A DNA stretch of 49,661 bases from an uncultured Clostridia bacterium (GTDB taxonomy: Bacteria; Bacillota; Clostridia; Peptostreptococcales; Anaerovoracaceae): positions 1 through 49,661 of the forward strand of contig CAKQWJ010000018.1 in assembly GCA_934278925.1 (NCBI GenBank), in the 5' to 3' direction. Positions 42,643 through 49,661 of this stretch are shown piece by piece. Below the pieces are notes generated by a model, which saw only the letters and a program-made list of their open reading frames with translations, was not told the DNA's origin and made no database searches. Both the position numbers and the translations under genes were made by a program. Position 1 is the first letter of the stretch. Each line of letters begins with the position of its first letter.

Positions 42643-42709
42643 GTGTATTGTGTTCTGTGCACTATGTACTGTGCACACTTAATATCTCATGTCTTTATCC
42701 CTATGTCAA
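42643..42709 (-). promoter_or_regulatory. Promoter and operators of the dehydrogenase-symporter operon
   Basis: On the minus strand TTGACA (42704-42709) and GATATT (42681-42686) have a 17-base spacer. Just downstream lie GTGCAC at 42671-42676 and 42657-42662, and GTGTATTGTGT at 42643-42653. GTGTGCATTGTGTATAC upstream of the GntR gene (43517-43533) is related, so these are likely sites of that repressor. Confidence 0.6.
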
Positions 42710-42741
42710 CAGTTATTTTCTATCTTTTTCATTTTATAGAG

Positions 42742-42788
42742 AAAACCAGTGCTGAAACCCTTTATTTTCAGGGCCTAGCACTGGTTTT
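42742..42788 (-). terminator. Terminator of the GntR gene
   Basis: AAACCAGTGCT and AGCACTGGTTT are perfect arms with an inner CCCT/AGGG part; T-rich ends on both strands. It lies 43 bases after the GntR stop. Confidence 0.88.
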
Positions 42789-42830
42789 TATATTCTTAAA
42801 TATTTTCACTTAATCGTTTAAATAATATCA

Positions 42831-43499
42831 TTACAGATTGAGCGATTCAATCATGGCATCCACTTTCTTGTCATAATGCTTATTATAATGTGCCTCTAAT
42901 CGTTCAATCACCAAAGATGCGTCTCCTTTTTGAACCGCATCTAACAATCCTTCATGTTCCCGAATGCTTTCCGGGATGGTATCCTTTTCTTCCCATATAA
43001 TTTTACGAACAAATAGATATAAGAGTGTTGAGTTTTTATTGTAAATATCAATTAACGTTTCATTCTGTGTAATATCAACAAAACATCGATCAAAATTCAT
43101 CGTGCAGCGGATGTATTCGTCTTCATCATCTATTTGAAACGCCTCTTTCTGTTTCATAATTGCTTGCTCCAACATTCTCGAAAGGTTTCCATCTTTCCCT
43201 CTTCGATGCATATGCATATAGGAACCCGTTAAAAGCACGCAAACAACTTCATCCAACCGTCGTTGCACTTCCCCATTCAATTCCAAAACTTTAAATTTGT
43301 TGTTCAAATTTGATGTTAACAGACCCTCTGCAACAAGCATATTTAACGCTTCACGAATGGGAGTATTGCTGATTCCCAATTCTTTTGATAATCCCAGGAT
43401 GCTAATGCTTTCGCCAAAGCGATATTCTTGTTTCAGAATCCGTTCTTTGACAATATCATAGACCTGATCTTTCATGCTGGTTTTCTGAATCTTCTGCAT
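42831..43499 (-). CDS. GntR-family regulator, FadR/FCD subgroup (222 aa)
   Basis: Winged-helix domain at about 8-72 (RFGESISILGLSKELGISNT, then PIREALNMLVAEGLL) and an FCD-type helical domain at about 85-215 with histidines in IREHEGLLDAV and EAHYNKHYD. The metal-site pattern is less clear than in the GntR protein at 17616. It is just upstream of and co-directional with the dehydrogenase-symporter operon but has its own terminator. Related GTGCAC/ATTGTGT sites occur before both transcription units, so it probably represses both. TTAACAGGGAGGCG lies before ATG 43499. Confidence 0.87.
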   Translation of the reverse strand: MQKIQKTSMKDQVYDIVKERILKQEYRFGESISILGLSKELGISNTPIREALNMLVAEGLLTSNLNNKFKVLELNGEVQRRLDEVVCVLLTGSYMHMHRRGKDGNLSRMLEQAIMKQKEAFQIDDEDEYIRCTMNFDRCFVDITQNETLIDIYNKNSTLLYLFVRKIIWEEKDTIPESIREHEGLLDAVQKGDASLVIERLEAHYNKHYDKKVDAMIESLNL

Positions 43500-43516
43500 A
43501 ACGCCTCCCTGTTAAA

Positions 43517-43533
43517 GTATACACAATGCACAC
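43517..43533. promoter_or_regulatory. Candidate operator of the GntR gene
   Basis: GTATACACAATGCACAC; its complement GTGTGCATTGTGTATAC resembles GTGTATTGTGT in the dehydrogenase promoter. Confidence 0.45.
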
Positions 43534-43668
43534 TACAGTTGAGTATAGTTCAACTGATTCGCAAAAGCAATATAAATACAATTCAAATTATGCTTTCATA
43601 TCAAAAAATAACGAAAAAATAACGATAAAGCATTCAAATCTTGGCTTGCCTCCCGCATGCAGTTTTTT

Positions 43669-45690
43669 TTATCCCGCCGGATGATGCAGGTGTTCTTCCA
43701 GACTTTCCTCCACTTCGTGCTGCAGTTCCTCGATGCCGTGAGGGTCTCGGTGCATTTCCCGGGACTCCTCCGCCAGGCGATGCAGCACCTCTGCCACATG
43801 GTGCAGGATTTCCCGGTCGTTCACCTCGTCCCAGTTTCCCGCCGCCTGTTTTCTCAAGTCCCGGAGCATTTGGTGCTCATCGAAGGTGCCCAGCGCCACG
43901 ATGGTTTCCGCAATTTCTTCCGCCGCCTCAATCAGCTTTCCGTTAGCGGCTTCCCCAAAGGTCCATTCGTATTCCGCCACCTTCTCGTCGATGTACGGAA
44001 TCTGAATCCGCTGCTCATCCCCTTCGTGAGCCACAATCGGGTACGGGCGCACCAGCCCGCATTCCGCCAAAGCATCCTCCACGTGGCGGCGGCACATGCC
44101 CGCCTCCAGTAGTTTTTCGTCATCGTATTTATACAGGAGGTCGTTCACCACGCCGGGATGCTCCGTCATGAAGAAGCGAACCCCCTTCTTTTCCAGGTTT
44201 CGGTAGATTACCGGCAGTCGCTCCGCCGCCGTGATATCGATGCTGCCGATACCCCTTCCGTCCACAATGACCTGCCGGATATCCGGCGTCACCGCCCGCT
44301 CGATATCCTCCTGGAAGGTGCCCACGTTGGCGAAGAACAGGGTTCCGCTGAACCGATAGAGGACCGTGTGCTGGATTCGCCGGGCATTTCGATTTCGATC
44401 CAAGGCATAGAATCCATCCTTACCCGGAATGCATCCCAGGTAGGCTCTCGGCGGAACCACCGCCCGAACAAACACGTCGATAAAGGACAGGATGACGCCG
44501 ATCACAACCCCGTAGATGGTGCCCAGAAGCAGCACGCCTAAGAATGCCGCCATAAAAATAATAAACTCCGCCCGATTGGTTTTCCGAAGTTTCGCCGCCA
44601 GATCGAATTCCAGGATGCCCATCAATGCACAGATGACGATGGCACAGAGAATCGGCACCGGAAGATATCCGATAAAACCGGTGCAGAACAAGAGAATCAG
44701 CACCATGGTTCCCGATGCTGCCAAGGACATCATCTGGGATTTGGCGCCGAACTGGGCGGCGATTCCCGTTCGGGACACGCTGCCGTTCATCGGGCAGCAG
44801 CCGGTAAATGCCGCCACCAAATTACCCAGCATGTAGGCCCATAATTCCCGGTCGTTGTCCACCTTGTAATTGTTCTTCATGGCAAAGTTATTGGTGGCCA
44901 GAAGGGTTTCCGCCACAATTACCAGGGCGATGGTCATGCTGGCCAGCACCATGTGCCGGTCCACACTCATCAGGATGCCCCAATCCGGAACGGAGAAGGA
45001 CGGAAGCCCCGGCTCCACCGGAGGCAGCATCGTGACGCCGTATTTTTTTAACGGAAGGAAATAGGACATCAGCGCTCCGGCAAACATGAGGATTACCGGC
45101 ATCGGAATTTTGGACCAGCGCTTTCCGCAGAAACGGATGAGGGCGATGGCGCCCATTCCCAGAATAAAGGACAGCGGATTGAAGTGCTGCGTCACTTCCC
45201 GAAGGATATGGTGCACCAGCTCGAACAGTTCCCCGGTGGAAGCCGTTCCGCCGAAGAGTTTTGGGACCTGCATCAGAATGATTTCGCAGCCGATGCCGCT
45301 GATGAAACCGCCCATAACCGGGGTGGAGATGAAGTTGGTGAAGCGGCCCGCTCGCAGCAGTGCGAACAGCAGGAGCCACAGGGTGACCATCAGGGTCACC
45401 ACCGGCACGAAGGCCATGGCTTCTTTGGTGCCCGCCGTGATTCCGAAAGTGGCGAGCATTCCTCCCACCAGCGCGGCCGGTGCGGCGTCCACGCCGAAGA
45501 CGAACTGCGGCGAAGAGGAGCACAATCCGAAAAGGAGAATCGGCAGAACCGATCCGTACAGTCCGTAGATGGCCGGCAGTCCGGCAATCTGGGAGTAGCC
45601 CATGGATATCGGGATGGATACCAGCGCAATAATGATTCCCGCCGGAATATCCTTCCGGAGATCCATCCGGTTGTAGTTTTTCAGAAACAT
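43669..45690 (-). CDS. SulP-family anion transporter with STAS domain and His-rich tail (673 aa)
   Basis: The SulP membrane domain (about 10-420) contains AGIIIALVSIPISMGYSQIAGLPAIYGLY (read in two parts) and FGVDAAPAALVGGM. A STAS domain follows (about 440-535, RQVIVDGRGIGSIDITAAE). After it stand about 130 further residues with many His and Glu (EEHLHHPAG end), not part of the usual SulP layout. Substrate may be sulfate, another anion or bicarbonate. Start at ATG 45690 behind AAAAGGAGGTGG; 45720 would lie before the ribosome site. It is 45 bases after a cysteine desulfidase-like gene, so a sulfur-related role is possible. Confidence 0.88.
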   Translation of the reverse strand: MFLKNYNRMDLRKDIPAGIIIALVSIPISMGYSQIAGLPAIYGLYGSVLPILLFGLCSSSPQFVFGVDAAPAALVGGMLATFGITAGTKEAMAFVPVVTLMVTLWLLLFALLRAGRFTNFISTPVMGGFISGIGCEIILMQVPKLFGGTASTGELFELVHHILREVTQHFNPLSFILGMGAIALIRFCGKRWSKIPMPVILMFAGALMSYFLPLKKYGVTMLPPVEPGLPSFSVPDWGILMSVDRHMVLASMTIALVIVAETLLATNNFAMKNNYKVDNDRELWAYMLGNLVAAFTGCCPMNGSVSRTGIAAQFGAKSQMMSLAASGTMVLILLFCTGFIGYLPVPILCAIVICALMGILEFDLAAKLRKTNRAEFIIFMAAFLGVLLLGTIYGVVIGVILSFIDVFVRAVVPPRAYLGCIPGKDGFYALDRNRNARRIQHTVLYRFSGTLFFANVGTFQEDIERAVTPDIRQVIVDGRGIGSIDITAAERLPVIYRNLEKKGVRFFMTEHPGVVNDLLYKYDDEKLLEAGMCRRHVEDALAECGLVRPYPIVAHEGDEQRIQIPYIDEKVAEYEWTFGEAANGKLIEAAEEIAETIVALGTFDEHQMLRDLRKQAAGNWDEVNDREILHHVAEVLHRLAEESREMHRDPHGIEELQHEVEESLEEHLHHPAG

Positions 45691-45735
45691 ATCCACCTCC
45701 TTTTCGGCTTCATTTATCATTTTTCAGGGTTCGTG

Positions 45736-47013
45736 CTATTCGTCAATCATCATTTTAATGATTTCTTCGTTGGTCTCCCGCATGCCGTCTCTTCCCAGGC
45801 GGCCTACGTTGTGAATGGTGGCCTCGATTCCCCGGGTGACGATTCCGTCTCCCGCATAGAATTCCTGCCCGTTCAGGTACATGTTGTATCCCAGGATTCC
45901 CGCATCCACGGCAGATGCGATTTTGGCCGCGCAGGAGGCCTTGGCACCGTCACAGATGATGCCGGATACGATGGCCAGCGCATTGACCACGGTGTGAATC
46001 ACTTCCTTGTAGCCTCCGCCGCAAAGATATGCGATTCCCGCACCCGCCGCCGCTCCGGCACTCACCGCACCGCAGTATGCGGAAAGTCGGCCGATTCCGG
46101 TCTTCTGGTGGATGGCAATCAGGTTGGACAGCGCCAGCGCCCGGTAGGTCTGCTCTTCCGTCGCCTTCCGCTCCTTGGCATATTCCAGTACCGGAAGGGA
46201 GCAGGTCATTCCCTGATTTCCGCTTCCCGCATTGATGATGACCGGAAGTTCACAGCCGTTCATCCGGGCATCGGAACCCGCCGCCGCCATAGCTTTCGCT
46301 CGGGTGCGCACGTCTGTTCCGTAGGAGGCCAAAAGCACGCTGCCGATGTTGGCACCGTAGTCTCCCGCCAGACCTTCCTTGGCAATCGCCGTGTTGTATT
46401 CAATCTGCCGGCCGATGACCTCCCGGATATCCTCCACATCCACGGTAGTGGCAAAATCCCAGATGGACTGCACGTCCAGCAGTGTCCGGTCCGTCAGACC
46501 CTCCTCCGAGTCCGCCTCCACCGGTACGTAGTGCAGGATCTCTCCATTTTTTTCAATGCGCACGATATTTGTGTGGTAGTTGGCAATTCGAACCTTAGCG
46601 GAATCTCCTCCCGCAAAAACATCCACGATGATGTCGAACACGCATCCGTTATCCACGTGCTCCACCGTAAATTCCGTCTGTCCCAGGTATGCCGCGATCT
46701 CCGCCGCCTGCTCTTCCGACACATCGGCGATCACTTCCAATTCCCGGGAGGCGTCGCCCGCCACGATGCCGGCGGAAGCCGCTGCCGGGATGCCCTTCAG
46801 ATGATTGGTATGGGGCACGATGACGCTCTTTACGTTCTTGATAATGCTGCCACTGGCACCAATGCGCACCCGCTCCGGCATTTTGCCCAATACTTCCCGG
46901 GCTTTGGCCGCCGCATATGCCAATGCAATCGGTTCCGTGCATCCCATGGCCGGCACCAGTTCTTCCTTCAAAATCTGCACATAGGCCTGATACTTAATAT
47001 CTTCTCTGTTCAT
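45736..47013 (-). CDS. L-cysteine desulfidase / UPF0597 (YhaM, CdsB) family protein (425 aa)
   Basis: The family breaks cysteine into pyruvate, ammonia and sulfide with an iron-sulfur cluster and is related to the alpha chain of iron-sulfur serine dehydratase. Visible features are PAMGCTEPIALAYAAAKA (21-38), NAGSGNQGMTCSLPV near 262-276, and later Cys in AYCGAVSAG and IICDGAKASCAAKIAS, which can supply the cluster ligands. Length is normal. The gene lies between a thioesterase and SulP, all leftward with 40 to 45 base gaps. Confidence 0.87.
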   Translation of the reverse strand: MNREDIKYQAYVQILKEELVPAMGCTEPIALAYAAAKAREVLGKMPERVRIGASGSIIKNVKSVIVPHTNHLKGIPAAASAGIVAGDASRELEVIADVSEEQAAEIAAYLGQTEFTVEHVDNGCVFDIIVDVFAGGDSAKVRIANYHTNIVRIEKNGEILHYVPVEADSEEGLTDRTLLDVQSIWDFATTVDVEDIREVIGRQIEYNTAIAKEGLAGDYGANIGSVLLASYGTDVRTRAKAMAAAGSDARMNGCELPVIINAGSGNQGMTCSLPVLEYAKERKATEEQTYRALALSNLIAIHQKTGIGRLSAYCGAVSAGAAAGAGIAYLCGGGYKEVIHTVVNALAIVSGIICDGAKASCAAKIASAVDAGILGYNMYLNGQEFYAGDGIVTRGIEATIHNVGRLGRDGMRETNEEIIKMMIDE

Positions 47014-47053
47014 TGTAATTCACCATTAATTTTAACCTTATAATCTTAACCTT

Positions 47054-47467
47054 CTATTCGTTCACGATTGGGAACTTCAGCTGCATCATGGAGAAAGTTC
47101 CCTTGCACAGCAACGTGTCCGCATCGTCGAATACTTCCAAATCGAATACCATAATCCGCTTTCCGTGCTTGACTTCCTTTGCCACCGCCCGCAGCTTGCT
47201 GCAGTTCAGCGCCGGCCGCAGATAATAGAAGGAAGTGTCCACGGTTGTCGTCTTATACTGATAAGAAGCGGCCGCCGCTCCGCAGGTGGTATCGCACAGG
47301 GTGAACAGCATGCCGCCGTGCACCGAGGATGCGCCGTTGGTCATATAGTCCTGCACCGGCACCTCTGCGGTGGCATATCCTTCCCGAATCTCCGTAATCA
47401 CCACACCCAGCTTGTTTGGAAACGGATTCTTGTGGTTTAAGTAATCTCTTATTTCTTCGTATGTCAT
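47054..47467 (-). CDS. PaaI-type hotdog thioesterase (137 aa)
   Basis: A single hotdog domain with the central motif GASSVHGGMLFTLCDTTCGAA, where HGG and Asp form the thioesterase active site. It should hydrolyse a small or aromatic acyl-CoA; the substrate is not evident. It lies 38 bases after DUF445 and 40 bases before the desulfidase-like gene. Confidence 0.87.
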   Translation of the reverse strand: MTYEEIRDYLNHKNPFPNKLGVVITEIREGYATAEVPVQDYMTNGASSVHGGMLFTLCDTTCGAAAASYQYKTTTVDTSFYYLRPALNCSKLRAVAKEVKHGKRIMVFDLEVFDDADTLLCKGTFSMMQLKFPIVNE

Positions 47468-47505
47468 TTTCGGTCTCCTTTATCCGTGTCGTTTTTCTTT
47501 TTTTA

Positions 47506-48381
47506 TTAGAAGAGCAGATTCAAACATCCCAGAATCAGTCCGATCAGTGCGCCCAGATTGACGATCAGGTTCAGCTCGCGTTTCATCACGGAAAGTACCA
47601 GTTCCTCCAGCTGCTCGTTGGACATGTCGTTGACCTTCTCCTCAATCATTCCCGATACGTTGATGCGGTCGATCAGCGCCGGTACCGCGGATTTTACCGC
47701 ACCGCGATAGGCCTTCCGCAGAATCCGCTCCACGCGCGCGTCGGAATATCCCGCTTCAAAGGCAATTTCCGACAGGGAGTCGCGGCTCCAGGTGTCCATC
47801 TGGCTGCGAACCATCCGGTTCAGGAACTCCGGACCCTTGGCATCGATTTCGCCTTGGATTCCCGCCTCCACCATCTGCTTCGCCGATTCCACGAAACTGT
47901 CGGTGATGAACATGCCCAGTATGCCGCCCCGGAACTGGTCCACCAGCTTGTCGATGGCGGTGTCGGAAACCGCCCGAATGGTGTCCCCACTGCGAAGGCT
48001 CTGCAAAAGCTGCTGAGAAAGAATCTCACTCAGCCGATCCAGCCCTTTCTCATATTTCTCTTCGGAACCCAGAACGCTGATGCCCAAATCTTCGATGGGG
48101 CAATCCATCTCCCGCATCATCTGCGCCACCGCATTGTCCTCCGCTTCCCCGGAAAGGAACTGGGCGGAAATGGTCTCTTCCCCGAAGAAAGTGGTTTCCA
48201 CCACTTCACCGATGGCTTTTGCCAGCCGCGGCTTATTCTTCGGGATGGCGCCCGGAGTGAAGGGCAGCGTGTGCCCTAGCACCTTGATTTCGTTTCTCGG
48301 CCGGAAAAGCATTTTCACGGCGATGTAGTTCGTGCAGTATCCGATTATCGCGCCGATCAGCGGCGGTATAATGTAATGCCA
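47506..48381 (-). CDS. DUF445 (YheB-like) membrane protein (291 aa)
   Basis: The N-terminus is a hydrophobic helix with IGAIIGYCTNYIAVKMLFRP and then PGAIPKNKPRLAKAIGEVVE, the signature of DUF445. A long helical, charged middle (about 60-265) and a C-terminal helix follow. Function unknown. Start at ATG 48381 with AGGAG ten bases before; 48411 is too early. First gene of the run to SulP. Confidence 0.87.
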   Translation of the reverse strand, partial: WHYIIPPLIGAIIGYCTNYIAVKMLFRPRNEIKVLGHTLPFTPGAIPKNKPRLAKAIGEVVETTFFGEETISAQFLSGEAEDNAVAQMMREMDCPIEDLGISVLGSEEKYEKGLDRLSEILSQQLLQSLRSGDTIRAVSDTAIDKLVDQFRGGILGMFITDSFVESAKQMVEAGIQGEIDAKGPEFLNRMVRSQMDTWSRDSLSEIAFEAGYSDARVERILRKAYRGAVKSAVPALIDRINVSGMIEEKVNDMSNEQLEELVLSVMKRELNLIVNLGALIGLILGCLNLLF

Positions 48382-48425
48382 CATATTTATGATTCTCCTG
48401 TTCTTTAACAAAAATACACCTAAGT

Positions 48426-48454
48426 ATAATACTCCATGAGGTGGTTAATTTCAA
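48426..48454 (-). promoter_or_regulatory. Promoter of the DUF445-to-SulP operon
   Basis: TTGAAA (48449-48454) and TATTAT (48426-48431), spacer 17, on the minus strand, 45 bases before ATG 48381. Confidence 0.7.
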
Positions 48455-48477
48455 TTGTTAATCTGCACAGCGCCTCG

Positions 48478-49359
48478 TCACAGGTTCAGCAGCACAATTG
48501 CCCCCATGGATAATGCCATTCCGATATAATCCCGACGGGTCAGTTTCTCGTGCAGTACCGTCCAATTGATGCAGTTGATGAACAGCGCCACGCCCAGCCC
48601 GAACACGATGTAGGAAATGAATGCCGGAATGTCGTAAATCGCCCGAATCAGGAATTTGGTAGACAGGTAGTTGGAGATTCCCAGGAGCATTCCGCACACC
48701 AAATCCACCCGATTCATGTGCTCGTGGCTGAGGAAGTACGCCAGGATGCACAGAACCAGCGCCATCGCAAAGGTGATGGAAATGAAGAAATCTTCCAGTT
48801 CATGGGGACAGAAGGCTTCGAACACCTTGGACATGGTATCCGCCATTCCGCTGCACACCAGCATGGGAATCAGCAGCCACCGGTAGGAAGTGCCCTCTGC
48901 GGACGACGCGCTAATCGCCCGGCTTCCCTCGCCGACAGCAAATCCGCCGGTTGGGATGGAAACCACCGTCAGGGAAGCCACCGCCAGAATCACGCCGCCC
49001 CACTGAGTGCTTCCCGGATACTCCCGAAAAAGCACGATGGACAGCAGCACCGGAATCAGCAAGCCCATATGGCTCAGTGACGCGGACACCGTCGCTCCGT
49101 TTTTCCGAATGCTCAGCTGCAATAAAAGAAAAGCCGACACGTAAAAGAATCCGTTCACCATTCCAAGGAGCGGCGTCATTCCCATCCGATGAAAATCCAG
49201 TTGGGCAATTTCTTTCACCACAAGTGCCCCTCCAAAAATCACCGCCATCACATAATTCATCAGTAACAGTGCCACCCGGTTCTCGCTGCGCTTCTCGTGG
49301 AATTTCATAATCAGCGAATTTCCGCTGCTGCAGATTATCGCCAGAATCAGATTTATCAT
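48478..49359 (-). CDS. EamA/DMT-family permease (293 aa)
   Basis: Ten predicted helices arranged as two EamA repeats, about residues 1-140 and 155-293, with the usual PVLLSIVLFREYPGSTQ at the end of the first repeat. Drug/metabolite transporters of this size export amino acids or other small metabolites. Start at ATG 49359 with GGAGG seven bases before; a frame from 49407 would start inside the tRNA terminator hairpin. The start codon is only 25 bases after that hairpin. Confidence 0.87.
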   Translation of the reverse strand: MINLILAIICSSGNSLIMKFHEKRSENRVALLLMNYVMAVIFGGALVVKEIAQLDFHRMGMTPLLGMVNGFFYVSAFLLLQLSIRKNGATVSASLSHMGLLIPVLLSIVLFREYPGSTQWGGVILAVASLTVVSIPTGGFAVGEGSRAISASSAEGTSYRWLLIPMLVCSGMADTMSKVFEAFCPHELEDFFISITFAMALVLCILAYFLSHEHMNRVDLVCGMLLGISNYLSTKFLIRAIYDIPAFISYIVFGLGVALFINCINWTVLHEKLTRRDYIGMALSMGAIVLLNL

Positions 49360-49383
49360 GGATATCCTCCGGTTCACCCTTAT

Positions 49384-49414
49384 AAAAAAGGTGGTGCCGC
49401 GCACCACCTTTTTT
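49384..49414 (-). terminator. Terminator after tRNA-Gly
   Basis: AAAAAAGGTGGTGC and GCACCACCTTTTTT form a perfect 14-base stem with a three-base loop; it is symmetric and works in both directions. Confidence 0.93.
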
Positions 49415-49430
49415 ACCTCTTCACTTGCTA

Positions 49431-49504
49431 TGGAGCGGGTGAAGGGAATCGAACCCTCGACGCGAGCTTGGGAAGCTCGAGTTTTGCCATTAAACTACAC
49501 CCGC
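49431..49504 (-). tRNA. tRNA-Gly, anticodon CCC
   Basis: The minus strand folds as a full cloverleaf: acceptor GCGGGTG/CACCCGC, D arm GTTTAATGGCAAAAC, anticodon stem CGAGC/GCTCG with loop TTCCCAA (anticodon CCC at 49470-49472), T arm GAGGG-TTCGATT-CCCTT, discriminator T and an encoded CCA. It reads GGG codons. Confidence 0.95.
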
Positions 49505-49519
49505 AAAACTTTCTCGCTT

Positions 49520-49568
49520 ATTATACTCCAATTACGAACAGCCGTCAAACCTTTTGGTTTGACGGCTG
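49520..49568 (-). promoter_or_regulatory. tRNA-Gly promoter overlapped by a perfect palindrome
   Basis: TTGACG (49543-49548) and TATAAT (49520-49525), spacer 17, on the minus strand. The palindrome CAGCCGTCAAACC-TTTT-GGTTTGACGGCTG (49539-49568) covers the -35. It may be an operator or the terminator stem of a gene beyond the window. Confidence 0.75.
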
Positions 49569-49587
49569 CGCGATTCTAATTAATTCG

Positions 49588-49661
49588 TGAATTGAAAAAG
49601 TAAGTTCTGCTTTTGTTCCGGCGGAACTGGATTTTAAATTTGCAAATTCAGACAGGAAGTT
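49588..49661 (+). mobile_element. Partial second copy of the 504-base element
   Basis: Starts with the same 20-base end (TGAATTGAAAAAGTAAGTTC) and matches 10768-10841 over its whole visible length apart from a few bases near 49619-49626. It runs off the window. Confidence 0.8.

Overview
The window looks like a chromosomal segment of an anaerobic Gram-positive bacterium of the Bacillota, probably class Clostridia. Supporting signs are strong AGGAGG ribosome sites, compact operons, many hairpin-plus-T terminators, a fused FeoAB, an OFA/TRAP/APC-rich amino-acid and organic-acid economy, a phosphatidylserine/PE operon and a CsbB/YfhO-type envelope glycosylation pair. Species cannot be named from the sequence.

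Left part (1-10.3 kb) is an AT-rich accessory region. Two related cassettes (330-1886 and 7613-8512) share a promoter, a tiny leader ORF and a paralogous signal-peptide/one-TM protein; cassette 2 adds a 3-TM partner, of which cassette 1 keeps only a scar. Between them lie a group II intron (1887-3781), inserted just behind a terminator, and a glycosyltransferase pair (GT2 and YfhO-like) transcribed leftward from a promoter whose spacer holds a run of nine G. An atypical orphan response regulator and a further secreted protein plus 3-TM protein follow. A 20-base motif recurs at three places only in this region.

10.3-11.6 kb and 37.8-38.1 kb hold two copies of a non-coding dispersed element built from 38-base units (TTCACGCT-N22-AGCGTGAA) with inverted ends; the first copy is split by a second non-coding element of 504 bases with 20-base inverted ends and a large central cruciform. 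A further copy of that second element runs off the right edge.

11.6-31.8 kb is a catabolic region. A TRAP transporter with split transketolase (leftward) diverges from a beta-hydroxyacid dehydrogenase with a FadR-type GntR regulator. Then come repeated modules in which an XRE-family regulator is divergent from a CocE/S15-type hydrolase (or an APC permease), with MFS and APC permeases and an M38-like amidohydrolase. The two hydrolase genes are almost identical in DNA, while their neighbours have clearly diverged. A third regulator gene has been deleted between its surviving promoter and terminator. All three regulator promoters carry the same operator with identical spacing.

31.8-49.7 kb is mostly housekeeping or core: a PE-synthesis operon (PAP2, UPF0104 flippase-like, pssA, psd), feoAB, alr, an amino-acid deamination module (NSS-type symporter, ELFV dehydrogenase, GntR), a leftward run of DUF445, PaaI-type thioesterase, cysteine desulfidase-like and SulP genes, an EamA permease, and tRNA-Gly(CCC).
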